Shown here piece by piece: positions 1 through 6,903 of a stretch of DNA of 7,081 nucleotides. The notes below the pieces were generated by a model, which saw nothing but the letters and a program-made list of their open reading frames with translations, had not been told where the DNA came from and made no database searches. The stretch is from the NCBI GenBank assembly GCA_937917025.1, contig CALFSF010000295.1, positions 1 through 7,081 of the forward strand. Direction: 5' to 3'. A program made the position numbers and the translations under genes. How positions within the stretch are numbered: position 1 is the first letter of the stretch; every line of letters begins with the position of its first letter. The stretch comes from an uncultured Paraburkholderia sp. (GTDB taxonomy: Bacteria; Pseudomonadota; Gammaproteobacteria; Burkholderiales; Burkholderiaceae).

Positions 1-698
1 GCGTCGAGGAAGCTCCAGTTGCGGTTGCGCGCGAGCTTGATGACGGCGGGCCGCACGTCCTTGCAATGGACGTGGCACACGCGCGCGATGTGTTTGTCGA
101 GCATCGCGACCGGGTCGCCGCCCGCGAACGTGATGTGCCCGGCGTCGAACAGCAGGCCGACGGCATCGCTCGTGAGCGCCATCAGACGGTCGACATCCGG
201 TGGCGTTTCGACGTACGCGCCCATGTGATGGTGATACGCGACCCGCACGCCACGGCTGAGCGTGTAACGCGCGAATTCATCGAGACGCGCGGCGTACTGT
301 TCCCACTGCGCGTCGGAGAAAAAGCGTGGCCGTTGATAGAGCGGTCGCGGCGCGCCCTGGATCGAATCCGCGACCTCGCCGTACACCATGACCGTCGCGC
401 CGTTTTTCGCGAGCAGGTCGAGATGCGGACCCACGGCTTCGATTTCCTCCGCGACGCTGCGTTTCGCGAGACGTCCCGAATACCAGCCGGACACGAGCGC
501 GAGATCGTACTGCGCGAGCAGCGTCTTCAGCGCCTCGGGTTCGCGGGGAAACTTGTTGCCGAGTTCGAACCCGTCGTAGCCGATCTCGCGGCCTTCGGTC
601 AGCGCGACTTCGAGCGGCGTCTCGCCGCCAAGCGATGGCAGGTCGTCGTTCATCCACGAGAGCGGGTTGATGCCGATACGTACTTCAAAGCCAGTCAT
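1..698 (-). CDS. iolE: Inosose (2-keto-myo-inositol) dehydratase IolE, 3' end missing
   Basis: Cytoplasmic enzyme that removes water from 2-keto-myo-inositol to give 3D-(3,5/4)-trihydroxycyclohexane-1,2-dione, an early step of myo-inositol breakdown (EC 4.2.1.44). The frame is open from ATG at 698-696 to the window edge: 232 whole codons plus two bases, against about 300 residues usual for the family, so the C-terminal quarter lies outside. It begins MTGFEVRIGINPLSW. It shows the xylose-isomerase-like TIM-barrel pattern: GYDGFELG at 40-47, YHHHMG at 155-160, FDAGH at 184-188 and HVHCKD at 209-214. The last three motifs carry acidic and histidine residues of the kind that bind the divalent metal in this superfamily. 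The start is supported by GAGGA seven bases upstream. The gene begins 10 bases after iolD ends, so the two are almost certainly cotranscribed. No frame damage is visible in the part present. Identity is firm from the motifs and the adjacent iolD and iolC. Confidence 0.95.
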   Translation of the reverse strand, partial: MTGFEVRIGINPLSWMNDDLPSLGGETPLEVALTEGREIGYDGFELGNKFPREPEALKTLLAQYDLALVSGWYSGRLAKRSVAEEIEAVGPHLDLLAKNGATVMVYGEVADSIQGAPRPLYQRPRFFSDAQWEQYAARLDEFARYTLSRGVRVAYHHHMGAYVETPPDVDRLMALTSDAVGLLFDAGHITFAGGDPVAMLDKHIARVCHVHCKDVRPAVIKLARNRNWSFLD

Positions 699-705
699 AC
701 GGATG

Positions 706-710
706 TCCTC
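706..710 (-). promoter_or_regulatory. Ribosome binding site of iolE, overlapping the iolD stop codon
   Basis: Read on the minus strand, GAGGA sits seven bases before the iolE ATG (698-696) and shares bases with the TGA stop of iolD (711-709). This fixes the iolE start and implies that ribosomes finishing iolD can feed directly into iolE. Confidence 0.75.
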
Positions 711-2667
711 AATCGTTGGCGTCGCCGCTATCCTGCAGGTCGCCGCGTTCGCGCGCGGCGACCTGCGCTTCATATTTCGCGCGGGCTTCGCGCACGGCAG
801 GGCGGCTCGACACCTCGGGCACGGCCACTTCCCACCACCAGCCGCCGTCGTCGGTGGTGCGGGCCGCGTCGGTGTCGATGCTGATCACGTAGGTGCGGTC
901 CGCCGCCCGCGCACGTTGCAGCGCGGCTTCGAGTTCGCCGATGTTCGCGGCGTGCTCGGCAAGCGCGCCGAGCGCGCGCGCGTGCGCGGCGAAATCCACC
1001 GCCGGGGCGCCGGGCGGCCCTTGCACGCAGTCGTCGAACATGTTGTTGAACGGCGCGCCGCCGCACGCCTGCTGCAGGCGGTTGATGCAACCGTAGCCGC
1101 GATTGTCGAGCACGACGACGATCAGCTTCGCCCCCAGCATCACCGACGTCGCGATCTCGCTGTTGAGCATCAGATAGCTGCCGTCGCCGACCATCACGAT
1201 GACGTCGCGCCCGGGCCGCGCGAGCTTCGCGCCAAGGCCGCCCGCGATCTCGTAGCCCATGCACGAGTAGCCGTATTCGACGTGATAGCCGCCCGGCCGC
1301 CCGGTGCGCCACAGCTTGTGCAGCTCCGCCGGCAGCGTGCCCGCCGCGCAGACGACGATGTCGTCGGTCGTCGAGCGCGCGCTGGAGCGCTGCACGGCGC
1401 CGATCACGTCGGCGTCGTAGGGCAGCACGCCTTCGTGCTGCGGCGCGTGCGTGAGCTTGCCGAGCGTCTCGCGCCATGCTCCGGCGAGTTGCGCTGCACG
1501 CTCTGTCCAGCCGGCGTCGGCGCGCCATGCGCCGAGTCGCGCGGTGAGCGCTTCCAGCGCGAGACGCGCATCCGCTTCGACGACCACGCCGCGATGCTTC
1601 ATGCCGTCGAACGCGTTCGCGTTGATGCCGATGACGTCGGCCTGCGTGAAGAGCGTGTTCGAGCCGGTCGTGAAATCCTGCAGACGCGTGCCGACGGCCA
1701 GCACGCAATCGGCGCGATGCGCGAGTTCGTTCGCGGCGGGCGAGCCGGTCACGCCGAGCGCGCCTGTGTTGAGCGGATCGTCCCACGCGAGCGAGCCCTT
1801 GCCGGCCTGCGTTTCGGCGACGGGAATGCCGTGCCGCGCGGCGAACGCCTTGAGCGCATCGGTCGCGCGGCCATACAGCACGCCGCCGCCCGCGACGATC
1901 AGCGGCTCTTTCGCGCCGCGCAGACGTTCCAGCGCCGCGTCGAGTTCATGCGCGACCGGCGCGGGCGAGTGAAACGACACGACGCGCGGCGCGAAGAAAT
2001 CCGCCGGGAAGTCGAACGCCGCGGCCTGCACGTCCTGCGGCAGCGCCAGCGTGACCGGGCCGCACAACGCCGCGTCGGTCAGCACGCGGATCGCGCGCGG
2101 CAACGCGCTCAGCAACTGCGCCGGATGCACGATGCGGTCGAAATAGCGCGAGACGGGCTTGAACGCGTCGTTCGCCGAAATGCCGCCGTCCTGGAAATCC
2201 TCGACCTGCTGCAACACCGGATCGGGCGCGCGTGAAACAAAGATGTCGCCCGGCAGCAGCAGGACCGGCAGGCGGTTGACGTGCGCGAGCGCCGCCGCCG
2301 TCAGCAGGTTCGTCGCGCCCGGGCCGATCGACGTGGTGACGGCCATCATGCGCCGGCGAAAATGCGCTTTCGCGTAGGCGATCGCGCTGTGCGCCATCGC
2401 CTGCTCGTTGTGCGCGCGCAGCGTCGGCAGTTCGTGGCGATGCTGATACAGCGCTTCGCCGAGCCCCGCGACGTTGCCGTGTCCAAAGATCGCGAACACG
2501 CCGCCGAAGAGCGGCTCGGTGCCGCTGCCGTCCTCGGTGGCGACGCGCTGCGCGGCCAGATAGCGCACGATCGCCTGCGCGCCGGTCAGGCGGATCGTGC
2601 CGCCCGGCTGGCGCTGCGTCGCTTCGTTGGCCGGGGCCGTATCGTGATGCAACACACGCTGGTTCAT
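709..2667 (-). CDS. iolD: 3D-(3,5/4)-trihydroxycyclohexane-1,2-dione acylhydrolase IolD
   Basis: Thiamine-diphosphate-dependent cytoplasmic enzyme that hydrolytically opens the inositol-derived ring dione to 5-deoxy-D-glucuronate (EC 3.7.1.22). The 652-residue product is close to the usual IolD length of about 640. It has the three-part fold of the acetolactate synthase family. The N-terminal pyrimidine-binding domain (about 25-215) contains FGHGNVAGLGEAL at 61-73 and the likely cofactor-activating Glu88 in RAHNEQ. The middle domain (about 235-380) includes PLIVAGGGVLYG at 255-266. The C-terminal pyrophosphate-binding domain (about 415-600) has GDG at 494-496 and Asn522 in VLDN, the classic GDG-to-N thiamine diphosphate/metal motif. 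The chosen ATG has AGGAG eight bases upstream and overlaps the iolC stop as ATGA. The same frame stays open upstream to an ATG at 2814, but that would run 150 bases into iolC and its sequence is arginine-rich and unlike any IolD. The gene sits between iolC and iolE in one operon. Confidence 0.97.
   Translation of the reverse strand: MNQRVLHHDTAPANEATQRQPGGTIRLTGAQAIVRYLAAQRVATEDGSGTEPLFGGVFAIFGHGNVAGLGEALYQHRHELPTLRAHNEQAMAHSAIAYAKAHFRRRMMAVTTSIGPGATNLLTAAALAHVNRLPVLLLPGDIFVSRAPDPVLQQVEDFQDGGISANDAFKPVSRYFDRIVHPAQLLSALPRAIRVLTDAALCGPVTLALPQDVQAAAFDFPADFFAPRVVSFHSPAPVAHELDAALERLRGAKEPLIVAGGGVLYGRATDALKAFAARHGIPVAETQAGKGSLAWDDPLNTGALGVTGSPAANELAHRADCVLAVGTRLQDFTTGSNTLFTQADVIGINANAFDGMKHRGVVVEADARLALEALTARLGAWRADAGWTERAAQLAGAWRETLGKLTHAPQHEGVLPYDADVIGAVQRSSARSTTDDIVVCAAGTLPAELHKLWRTGRPGGYHVEYGYSCMGYEIAGGLGAKLARPGRDVIVMVGDGSYLMLNSEIATSVMLGAKLIVVVLDNRGYGCINRLQQACGGAPFNNMFDDCVQGPPGAPAVDFAAHARALGALAEHAANIGELEAALQRARAADRTYVISIDTDAARTTDDGGWWWEVAVPEVSSRPAVREARAKYEAQVAARERGDLQDSGDAND
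2664..2667 (-). other. ATGA stop-start overlap joining iolC and iolD
   Basis: The minus strand reads ATGA here: the ATG of iolD (2667-2665) and the TGA of iolC (2666-2664) share two bases, giving a 4-base gene overlap. Overlaps of this type usually allow translational coupling, which would keep IolC and IolD production in step. Confidence 0.9.
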
Positions 2668-4694
2668 GCCGCCTGCTCCTGATTGACGTTGCGCGCGCCG
2701 CCCGTGGGCGCCGCGCTTTCGCTTCGGGCCGCACGCCACGAAGCGATCAGCGTTTCGAAGATGTCGCGCACGCGCGCGATAAGTCCGGCGTCGTCGATCT
2801 GTCCCGCGAGCCACGCGTGGCTCGGTTCATGAAAGATCGTCCTGCCGACCGTGAAACCGCGGCACGTCGCCGACGCGGCGGCCGCGCGGAATCCCTCCTT
2901 CAACTGCTCGACGCCCGCCGACAGGCCGAGCAGCACGACGCCGCGGCAATACGGGTCGCGCTCGGCGATCAGCGCATCGATGGCCTGCCACTGGCTCGCT
3001 TCCATCTGTTCGAGCTTCCACCATTCCGGATAGATGCCGATGTTGTAAAGCCGCTTGAGCGCGCGATACACGGTGTCGGACGCCATCGGCAGATTCGCGT
3101 TTTTCGGCGGGATCACTTCGAGCAGCAGTTCGTGGCCGCTTGCCTGCGTCGCGTCGTAGAGCGCGCGCAACTGCGCTTCCTGTTCGAGCCGCTGTTCGAT
3201 CGGCTCATCCGGATGAAACTGCACGAGGCATTTCGCGACGTGATCGCGCGGCCAGTTCATGAGCGTCGTGCCGATCGAGCGGCCATGGTCGAAGACGAGC
3301 GGCACCGAACCCGGCAGTTCCACCGGCCGGCCGATCCACCAGCCGCGTCCGGTTGCGGCGTTCAGCGCGTCCTGACCGTAGCGGTCGTCGATCAGCACGC
3401 CGATGCGGCCCTGCAGCCCGAGCGCGGCTTCCGTCTGCGCGACGGCTTCGACGAACAGGCCCTTCAGCGTGTGAATGCGCGACTCCTCCGCGCCGGTCTG
3501 CTGCGCCAGATCGAAGAACTGGTTGCGATGATCGAACGCGAACCCGAGCACTTCGGCGTGGACCGCGCGCGCGGGCGTGACGCGATGCAGCCGGGCGAGC
3601 GTTGCGTCGCGATCCGGGCGGCGCATCCGTTGCGGGTCGGCTTTCGCCTCGCGCAGGAAATAGTCGAGCTCGGCCGGCGTCGGCATGGCCGGCGCGCAGC
3701 CGTGGCGCGACACGACGAGCGCGCCGCTCGCGTTCGCGGCGCGCGCGCAGGCTTCGAGCGGTTCGTCGCGCAGCCAGCCGGACAGGAAGCCCGACGCGAA
3801 CGCGTCGCCCGCGCCCAGCACGTTCAGCACCTCGACCTGCACGCCGCCCTGGACGGGCACGCCGTCGAGCGACGCGGGGACCGCCCCGTCGATGATCTGG
3901 CAGCCCATCGGGCCGCGCTTCACGACGAGCGTCGCAGGCGTGAGCGCGCGCACGGCGGCGAGCGCCTTGACGAGATCGGTGTCGCCGCCCGCGATGCTGA
4001 ATTCCTCCTCGGTGCCGATGATGAGGTCGAAGAGCGGCAGGAAGCGCTGCAAATGGGCCGTCACGCCTTCGCTGGCGACAAAGCGTGTCTCGCCATCGGC
4101 TTTGCCCGTCAGGCCCCACAGCACCGGCCGGTAGTCGATGTCGAGCACCGTGCGCACCTGGTTGCGGCGCGCGCAGTCGAGCGCGCGGCGGCTCGTGCGG
4201 TTGACCTGCTCCGTCGAAAAATGCGTGCCGGTGATCAGCAGCGCTTTCGACGACGCGATAAACGCCTCGTCGAAGTCGTTTTCGTCGACGGCCATATCCG
4301 CGCAGTTCTCGCGGTAGAAGACGAGCGGAAACGTGTCGCGGTCCTTCAGGCCGAGCAGCACGAGGCCCGTCAGGCGCGCGTCGTCGATGCGCACGTGGCT
4401 TACGTCGCAGCCTTCGTTCGCGAGCGTTTCGGTGAGAAAGCGGCCCATGTGGTCGTCACCGACGCGCGTGAGCATCGCGGAGGCGAGGCCGAGGCGCGCG
4501 CAGCCGAACGCGATGTTCGCCGACGAGCCGCCCAGGTACTTCGCGAACGTCGACACGTCTTCGAGCCTCGCGCCGACCTGCTGTGCGTACAGATCGACCG
4601 CGAGGCGGCCGAGGCAGATCACGTCGCGGCTGCGGCCGGATGCAAAACGACTGGCCGGGCTGGCGGCCGTCGCGGGTTTGCTGGAGAGAGCCAT
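2664..4694 (-). CDS. iolC: IolC-DUF2090 fusion: 5-dehydro-2-deoxygluconokinase with probable 5-dehydro-2-deoxyphosphogluconate aldolase domain
   Basis: A 676-residue cytoplasmic fusion, about twice the size of a stand-alone IolC kinase. Residues about 23-345 are a PfkB/ribokinase-type sugar kinase that phosphorylates 5-dehydro-2-deoxygluconate at O6 (EC 2.7.1.92). They show GGSSANIAFG at 55-64 (substrate side), VVKRGPMGC at 257-265 and NVLGAGDAFASG at 291-302, where Asp297 is the expected catalytic base. Residues about 375-655 form a DUF2090 domain. From memory of the class I aldolase LacD it shares the pattern LIDDRYG (434-440), LLLEVIPPK (523-531) and WWKLE (558-562), making Lys560 the likely Schiff-base lysine and Glu526 a likely partner. 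This suggests it cleaves the kinase product to dihydroxyacetone phosphate and malonate semialdehyde, the job done by separate IolJ in Bacillus. The start at 4694 has AGGA six bases upstream; an in-frame ATG at 4742 lacks support. The stop overlaps iolD. The kinase assignment is firm; the aldolase role is inferred, though such fusions are known in proteobacterial inositol clusters. Confidence 0.95.
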   Translation of the reverse strand: MALSSKPATAASPASRFASGRSRDVICLGRLAVDLYAQQVGARLEDVSTFAKYLGGSSANIAFGCARLGLASAMLTRVGDDHMGRFLTETLANEGCDVSHVRIDDARLTGLVLLGLKDRDTFPLVFYRENCADMAVDENDFDEAFIASSKALLITGTHFSTEQVNRTSRRALDCARRNQVRTVLDIDYRPVLWGLTGKADGETRFVASEGVTAHLQRFLPLFDLIIGTEEEFSIAGGDTDLVKALAAVRALTPATLVVKRGPMGCQIIDGAVPASLDGVPVQGGVQVEVLNVLGAGDAFASGFLSGWLRDEPLEACARAANASGALVVSRHGCAPAMPTPAELDYFLREAKADPQRMRRPDRDATLARLHRVTPARAVHAEVLGFAFDHRNQFFDLAQQTGAEESRIHTLKGLFVEAVAQTEAALGLQGRIGVLIDDRYGQDALNAATGRGWWIGRPVELPGSVPLVFDHGRSIGTTLMNWPRDHVAKCLVQFHPDEPIEQRLEQEAQLRALYDATQASGHELLLEVIPPKNANLPMASDTVYRALKRLYNIGIYPEWWKLEQMEASQWQAIDALIAERDPYCRGVVLLGLSAGVEQLKEGFRAAAASATCRGFTVGRTIFHEPSHAWLAGQIDDAGLIARVRDIFETLIASWRAARSESAAPTGGARNVNQEQAA
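2676..2680 (-). promoter_or_regulatory. Ribosome binding site of iolD inside the 3' end of iolC
   Basis: AGGAG on the minus strand lies eight bases before the iolD ATG at 2667-2665. It supports that start over the in-frame ATG at 2814, and lies within the last codons of iolC. Confidence 0.75.
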
Positions 4695-4700
4695 GGATAT

Positions 4701-4704
4701 TCCT
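4701..4704 (-). promoter_or_regulatory. Ribosome binding site of iolC
   Basis: AGGA on the minus strand, six bases before the ATG at 4694-4692. It is the only good Shine-Dalgarno match near the 5' end of this frame and decides for the shorter start over the ATG at 4742. Confidence 0.65.
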
Positions 4705-4726
4705 GAATGTCTGGGTATGCAACCAC

Positions 4727-4754
4727 GCGCCCGACCGCGCACGCGGCCCGGCGC
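4727..4754 (-). other. GC-rich stem-loop in the 100-base spacer between the ABC ATPase gene and iolC
   Basis: The 28 bases fold, as minus-strand RNA, into five pairs (GCGCC with GGCGC), one G-G mismatch, then six pairs including one G-U, closing a GTGC loop. No run of T follows on the minus strand, so it is not a normal intrinsic terminator. It could stabilise one side of a processed mRNA or dampen read-through between transporter and catabolic genes. Strong stems arise easily by chance in such GC-rich DNA. I see no convincing promoter or operator in the rest of the 4695-4794 spacer. Confidence 0.4.
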
Positions 4755-4794
4755 GCAAGGACACGCGAAGCATGAAAGGCGGGGGCGCCGCGGC

Positions 4795-5601
4795 TCAGAT
4801 CGTCGCGCCTTCGAGTTCGCCGATCATCTTCTGCATTTCGGCGCCGCCGGCCATCATGTCGAGCACTTCGTCCTTGCTGATGGTTTCCTTCGTAAAGGTG
4901 CCGAGCGACTTGCCGCGATTGAGCAGCGTGAACGAGTCGCCGATCGGATACGCGTGATGCACGTTGTGCGTGATGAAAATCACCGAGATGCCTTTCGCGC
5001 GCGCCGTGTGGATCAGCTTCAGCACGTTGAAACTCTGCTTGACGCCGAGCGCGGCGGTGGGCTCGTCGAGAATCAGCACGCGCGCGCCGAAGTGAATCGC
5101 GCGCGCGATCGCAAGACATTGCCTTTCGCCGCCCGACATCGTGCCGATCGGCTGATGCGGGTCGCGCACGTTGATGCCCATTTCCGCGAGCTTGTCGCGC
5201 GAAGCCGTCGCGCAGCGTTCGAGGTCCATCACGTTCAGAAAGCCGAACAGCTTCTTCTGCGGCTCGCGTCCCATGAAGAAATTGCGCGCGACCGACAGCA
5301 GCGGCACCAGCGCCAGATCCTGATAGACGGTGGCGATGCCCAGATCGAGCGCATCTTTCGGCGACGTGAAGTGCACCGGCTGGCCGTCCACCCGGTAGAT
5401 ACCGGCGCTCGGCGGGTGCACGCCCGCCAGCGTCTTGATCAGGGTCGACTTGCCGGCGCCGTTGTCGCCGAGCAGGCAATGCACTTCGCCGCGTCTCAGT
5501 TTGATCGTGACGTCCTTCAATGCGATCACGCTGCCGAAGTAGCGGCTGACGTTATCCAGTTCGAGAATGTAGTCGTCACCGGCCGGTTGTATGGCGGTCA
5601 T
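4795..5601 (-). CDS. Sugar (probably inositol) ABC transporter ATP-binding protein, single-domain
   Basis: Cytoplasmic ATPase that powers the importer formed with the permease encoded just upstream and the binding protein at the right edge. In the 268-residue product all nucleotide-binding motifs are intact: Walker A GDNGAGKST at 45-53, Q-loop Gln94 in VYQD, signature MSGGERQ at 155-161, Walker B VLILDEPTAAL at 175-185 and the switch His212 in ITHN. There is only one ABC domain, whereas RbsA- or MglA-type ATPases serving this permease class carry two in about 500 residues; it resembles the shorter FrcA-type of rhizobial fructose transporters. Two adjacent ATGs are possible (5604 and 5601). 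The Shine-Dalgarno AAGGAG lies three bases from the first and six from the second, so I prefer the second; the difference is one residue. It starts 11-14 bases after the permease stop. Inositol as substrate is inferred only from the iol genes that follow. Confidence 0.94.
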   Translation of the reverse strand: MTAIQPAGDDYILELDNVSRYFGSVIALKDVTIKLRRGEVHCLLGDNGAGKSTLIKTLAGVHPPSAGIYRVDGQPVHFTSPKDALDLGIATVYQDLALVPLLSVARNFFMGREPQKKLFGFLNVMDLERCATASRDKLAEMGINVRDPHQPIGTMSGGERQCLAIARAIHFGARVLILDEPTAALGVKQSFNVLKLIHTARAKGISVIFITHNVHHAYPIGDSFTLLNRGKSLGTFTKETISKDEVLDMMAGGAEMQKMIGELEGATI

Positions 5602-5607
5602 CATGAA

Positions 5608-5613
5608 CTCCTT
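5608..5613 (-). promoter_or_regulatory. Ribosome binding site of the ABC ATPase gene
   Basis: AAGGAG on the minus strand. Spacing is three bases to the ATG at 5604 and six to the ATG at 5601, so the second ATG is the better-placed initiator. The site lies in the short gap just after the permease stop codon (5618-5616). Confidence 0.8.
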
Positions 5614-5615
5614 GT

Positions 5616-6779
5616 CTAGCGGGACGCCGCGACGCGGCTGCGCACGTAGTGGTTGAAGAGCACGGCGAACAGCAGCATCACGCCAAGGAACACGCGGAAC
5701 CAGTCGGAATCGATATTCGTGTAGGTGATGCCGATCTGCACGACCCCGAAGATCAATGCGCCGAAGCTCGCGCCGACCACCGACCCGTAGCCGCCGGTGA
5801 GCAGCGTGCCGCCGATCACCGCGGCGATGATCGCCTCGAATTCCGCCTGCAGCCCGCGATCGGCCGCGGCCGAGCCGATGTCGCATACCTGCAGCACCGC
5901 ATAGAGGCACGCGCAGAACGCGGTCAGCACGAACAGCAGGATCTTCACGCGCCGCACCGGCACGCCGACGTTCTTGGCGGCATTGGCGTCGCCGCCGACG
6001 GCGAAGATCCAGTTGCCGAAGCGCGTCCTCGCCAGCGTGAATGCGCAGATCGCGGCCAGCACGAACCACCAGAGCAGCACTTTCGGAATGCCCGGCACGA
6101 GCGGCAGGCCGTTATCGAGCAGCTTCACGACGCCGATGTGGCCGAGCCAGACGAACAGTCCCTTGAACGCGACGCCCTGGAAGAACGTGTGGGCGAACCA
6201 GTCCTGCCGCGCGATGTCGCCGACGCCGGAGATGATCGTGCGGTCGGCGAACATCACCGACAGCGCGAGCGTGAGCCCGCGCAGAATGAACAGGAACGCG
6301 AGCGTCACGATGAACGACGGCAGCCGCGTGCGCATCACCAGATAACCGTTGAGCGCGCCGAGCAGCATCGAGCCGATGAACGCGAACGCGATCGACAGCG
6401 CGATCGGCCAGTGGAAATACATGGTCGGCAGCGCGACCATCATGCCGGCGAAGCCGATCATCGAGCCGATCGACAGATCGAACTCGCCGGCGATCATCAG
6501 GAGGCACGCGCCGACCGAGATGATGCCGAGATAGGCCGCGACCTGCGACCAGTTCATCACGCCGTCGAGGTTGAACATGCCCGAGTTGCCGGCCGCGAGC
6601 CCGAACACGATGAACACCATGACGGTGCCGGCGAGCGCCGCGAACTCCGGCCGCGTCAGCAGATGCCGGAACCACGATTCCCGGCGGACGCGTTCATCGG
6701 GCGCCGACGTTTCCGGGGCTTGCGCGTCGGTGGGGGGATGCTTGCGCGAATGGATGTGGAAGGGGTTGGCTACGCCCAT
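5616..6779 (-). CDS. Sugar (probably inositol) ABC transporter permease, ribose/RbsC class
   Basis: Inner-membrane subunit forming the translocation path for a cyclitol or sugar delivered by the periplasmic binding protein. The 387-residue product has a hydrophilic N-terminal tail of about 43 residues, then a BPD_transp_2-type membrane domain. Hydrophobic stretches are visible near 46-64, 79-97, 103-120, 124-147, 154-175, 234-250, 278-297, 313-352 (two spans) and 361-377. Family landmarks are GEFDLSIGS at 98-106, FAVGGDANAAKNVGV at 259-273 (the cytoplasmic loop that matches GRNIYAVGGN-type motifs in RbsC-like proteins) and AVIGGTLLTGGYGSVVGA at 320-337. The length is somewhat above the roughly 320-340 of simple RbsC proteins because of the tail and a loop near 176-205. 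The ATG at 6779-6777 has AAGGAG seven bases upstream. The gene is followed at once by the ATPase gene. Its class is clear; the exact substrate is inferred from the downstream iol genes. Confidence 0.95.
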   Translation of the reverse strand: MGVANPFHIHSRKHPPTDAQAPETSAPDERVRRESWFRHLLTRPEFAALAGTVMVFIVFGLAAGNSGMFNLDGVMNWSQVAAYLGIISVGACLLMIAGEFDLSIGSMIGFAGMMVALPTMYFHWPIALSIAFAFIGSMLLGALNGYLVMRTRLPSFIVTLAFLFILRGLTLALSVMFADRTIISGVGDIARQDWFAHTFFQGVAFKGLFVWLGHIGVVKLLDNGLPLVPGIPKVLLWWFVLAAICAFTLARTRFGNWIFAVGGDANAAKNVGVPVRRVKILLFVLTAFCACLYAVLQVCDIGSAAADRGLQAEFEAIIAAVIGGTLLTGGYGSVVGASFGALIFGVVQIGITYTNIDSDWFRVFLGVMLLFAVLFNHYVRSRVAASR

Positions 6780-6786
6780 CGAAGCT

Positions 6787-6792
6787 CTCCTT
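6787..6792 (-). promoter_or_regulatory. Ribosome binding site of the permease gene
   Basis: AAGGAG on the minus strand with a seven-base spacer to the ATG at 6779-6777, which supports that start and hence the long hydrophilic N-terminal tail. Confidence 0.8.
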
Positions 6793-6795
6793 GAT

Positions 6796-6834
6796 GCGCC
6801 GGTGCATGGCGGGTCGTCGAGGCCCGTCCGGCGC
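6796..6834 (-). other. Inverted repeat just upstream of the permease ribosome binding site
   Basis: Seven complementary bases at 6796-6802 (gcgccgg) and 6828-6834 (ccggcgc) enclose a 25-base loop, which can itself pair CGGG with CCCG (6810-6813 and 6823-6826). The stem ends three bases from the permease Shine-Dalgarno sequence, so it could affect ribosome access. It is weaker than the two stems further upstream and may be chance. Confidence 0.3.
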
Positions 6835-6862
6835 GCATTGCGTGTGAAACATGGCAGACGAG

Positions 6863-6889
6863 GGGGCGGCGGCTACGGCTTGCCGCCCC
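6863..6889 (-). other. Intercistronic stem-loop 2 between binding-protein and permease genes
   Basis: Eight perfectly complementary bases, 6863-6870 (ggggcggc) and 6882-6889 (gccgcccc), enclose an 11-base loop. On the transcribed strand it is followed by CTCGTCTGCC, not a T run, so it is not a standard terminator. Its place after a binding-protein gene fits a stem that protects upstream mRNA from 3' exonucleases or attenuates read-through. Confidence 0.5.
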
Positions 6890-6903
6890 GGTTTCCTTCA
6901 TGC

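Noticed and set aside
66..884. 272-codon plus-strand frame opposite iolE and the end of iolD
   Set aside because: It crosses the iolD/iolE junction on the opposite strand and has the same Arg-rich shadow composition. The minus-strand IolE motifs are unambiguous.
667..2235. 522-codon open frame on the plus strand opposite iolD
   Set aside because: Antisense shadow of iolD with Arg/Ala/His-rich low-information sequence; the thiamine diphosphate motifs are on the minus strand.
2668..2814. N-terminal extension of iolD to an ATG at 2814
   Set aside because: It would overlap iolC by 150 bases and encode an Arg-rich stretch unlike IolD; the ATG at 2667 has a good ribosome binding site and gives the normal length.
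2817..4706. 629-codon open frame on the plus strand opposite iolC
   Set aside because: It mirrors the iolC coding frame. The translation is dominated by Arg, Ala, His and Asp-Glu runs typical of the complement of GC-rich coding DNA, with no recognisable domain, while the minus-strand product has full kinase motifs.
4695..4794. Possible promoter before iolC (a TTGCAT-like element about 20 bases from the start)
   Set aside because: No matching -10 element fits at the right spacing upstream of the iolC ribosome binding site, so I cannot support an internal promoter.
5605..6069. Upstream extension of the ATPase frame to an ATG at 6069
   Set aside because: It lies out of frame inside the permease gene and encodes Arg-rich shadow sequence; AAGGAG at 5613-5608 marks the true start.
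5649..6794. 381-codon plus-strand frame opposite the permease gene
   Set aside because: The protein is almost all charged residues (Glu, Arg, His, Asp, Gln), the expected complement of hydrophobic membrane-protein codons, and has no domain.
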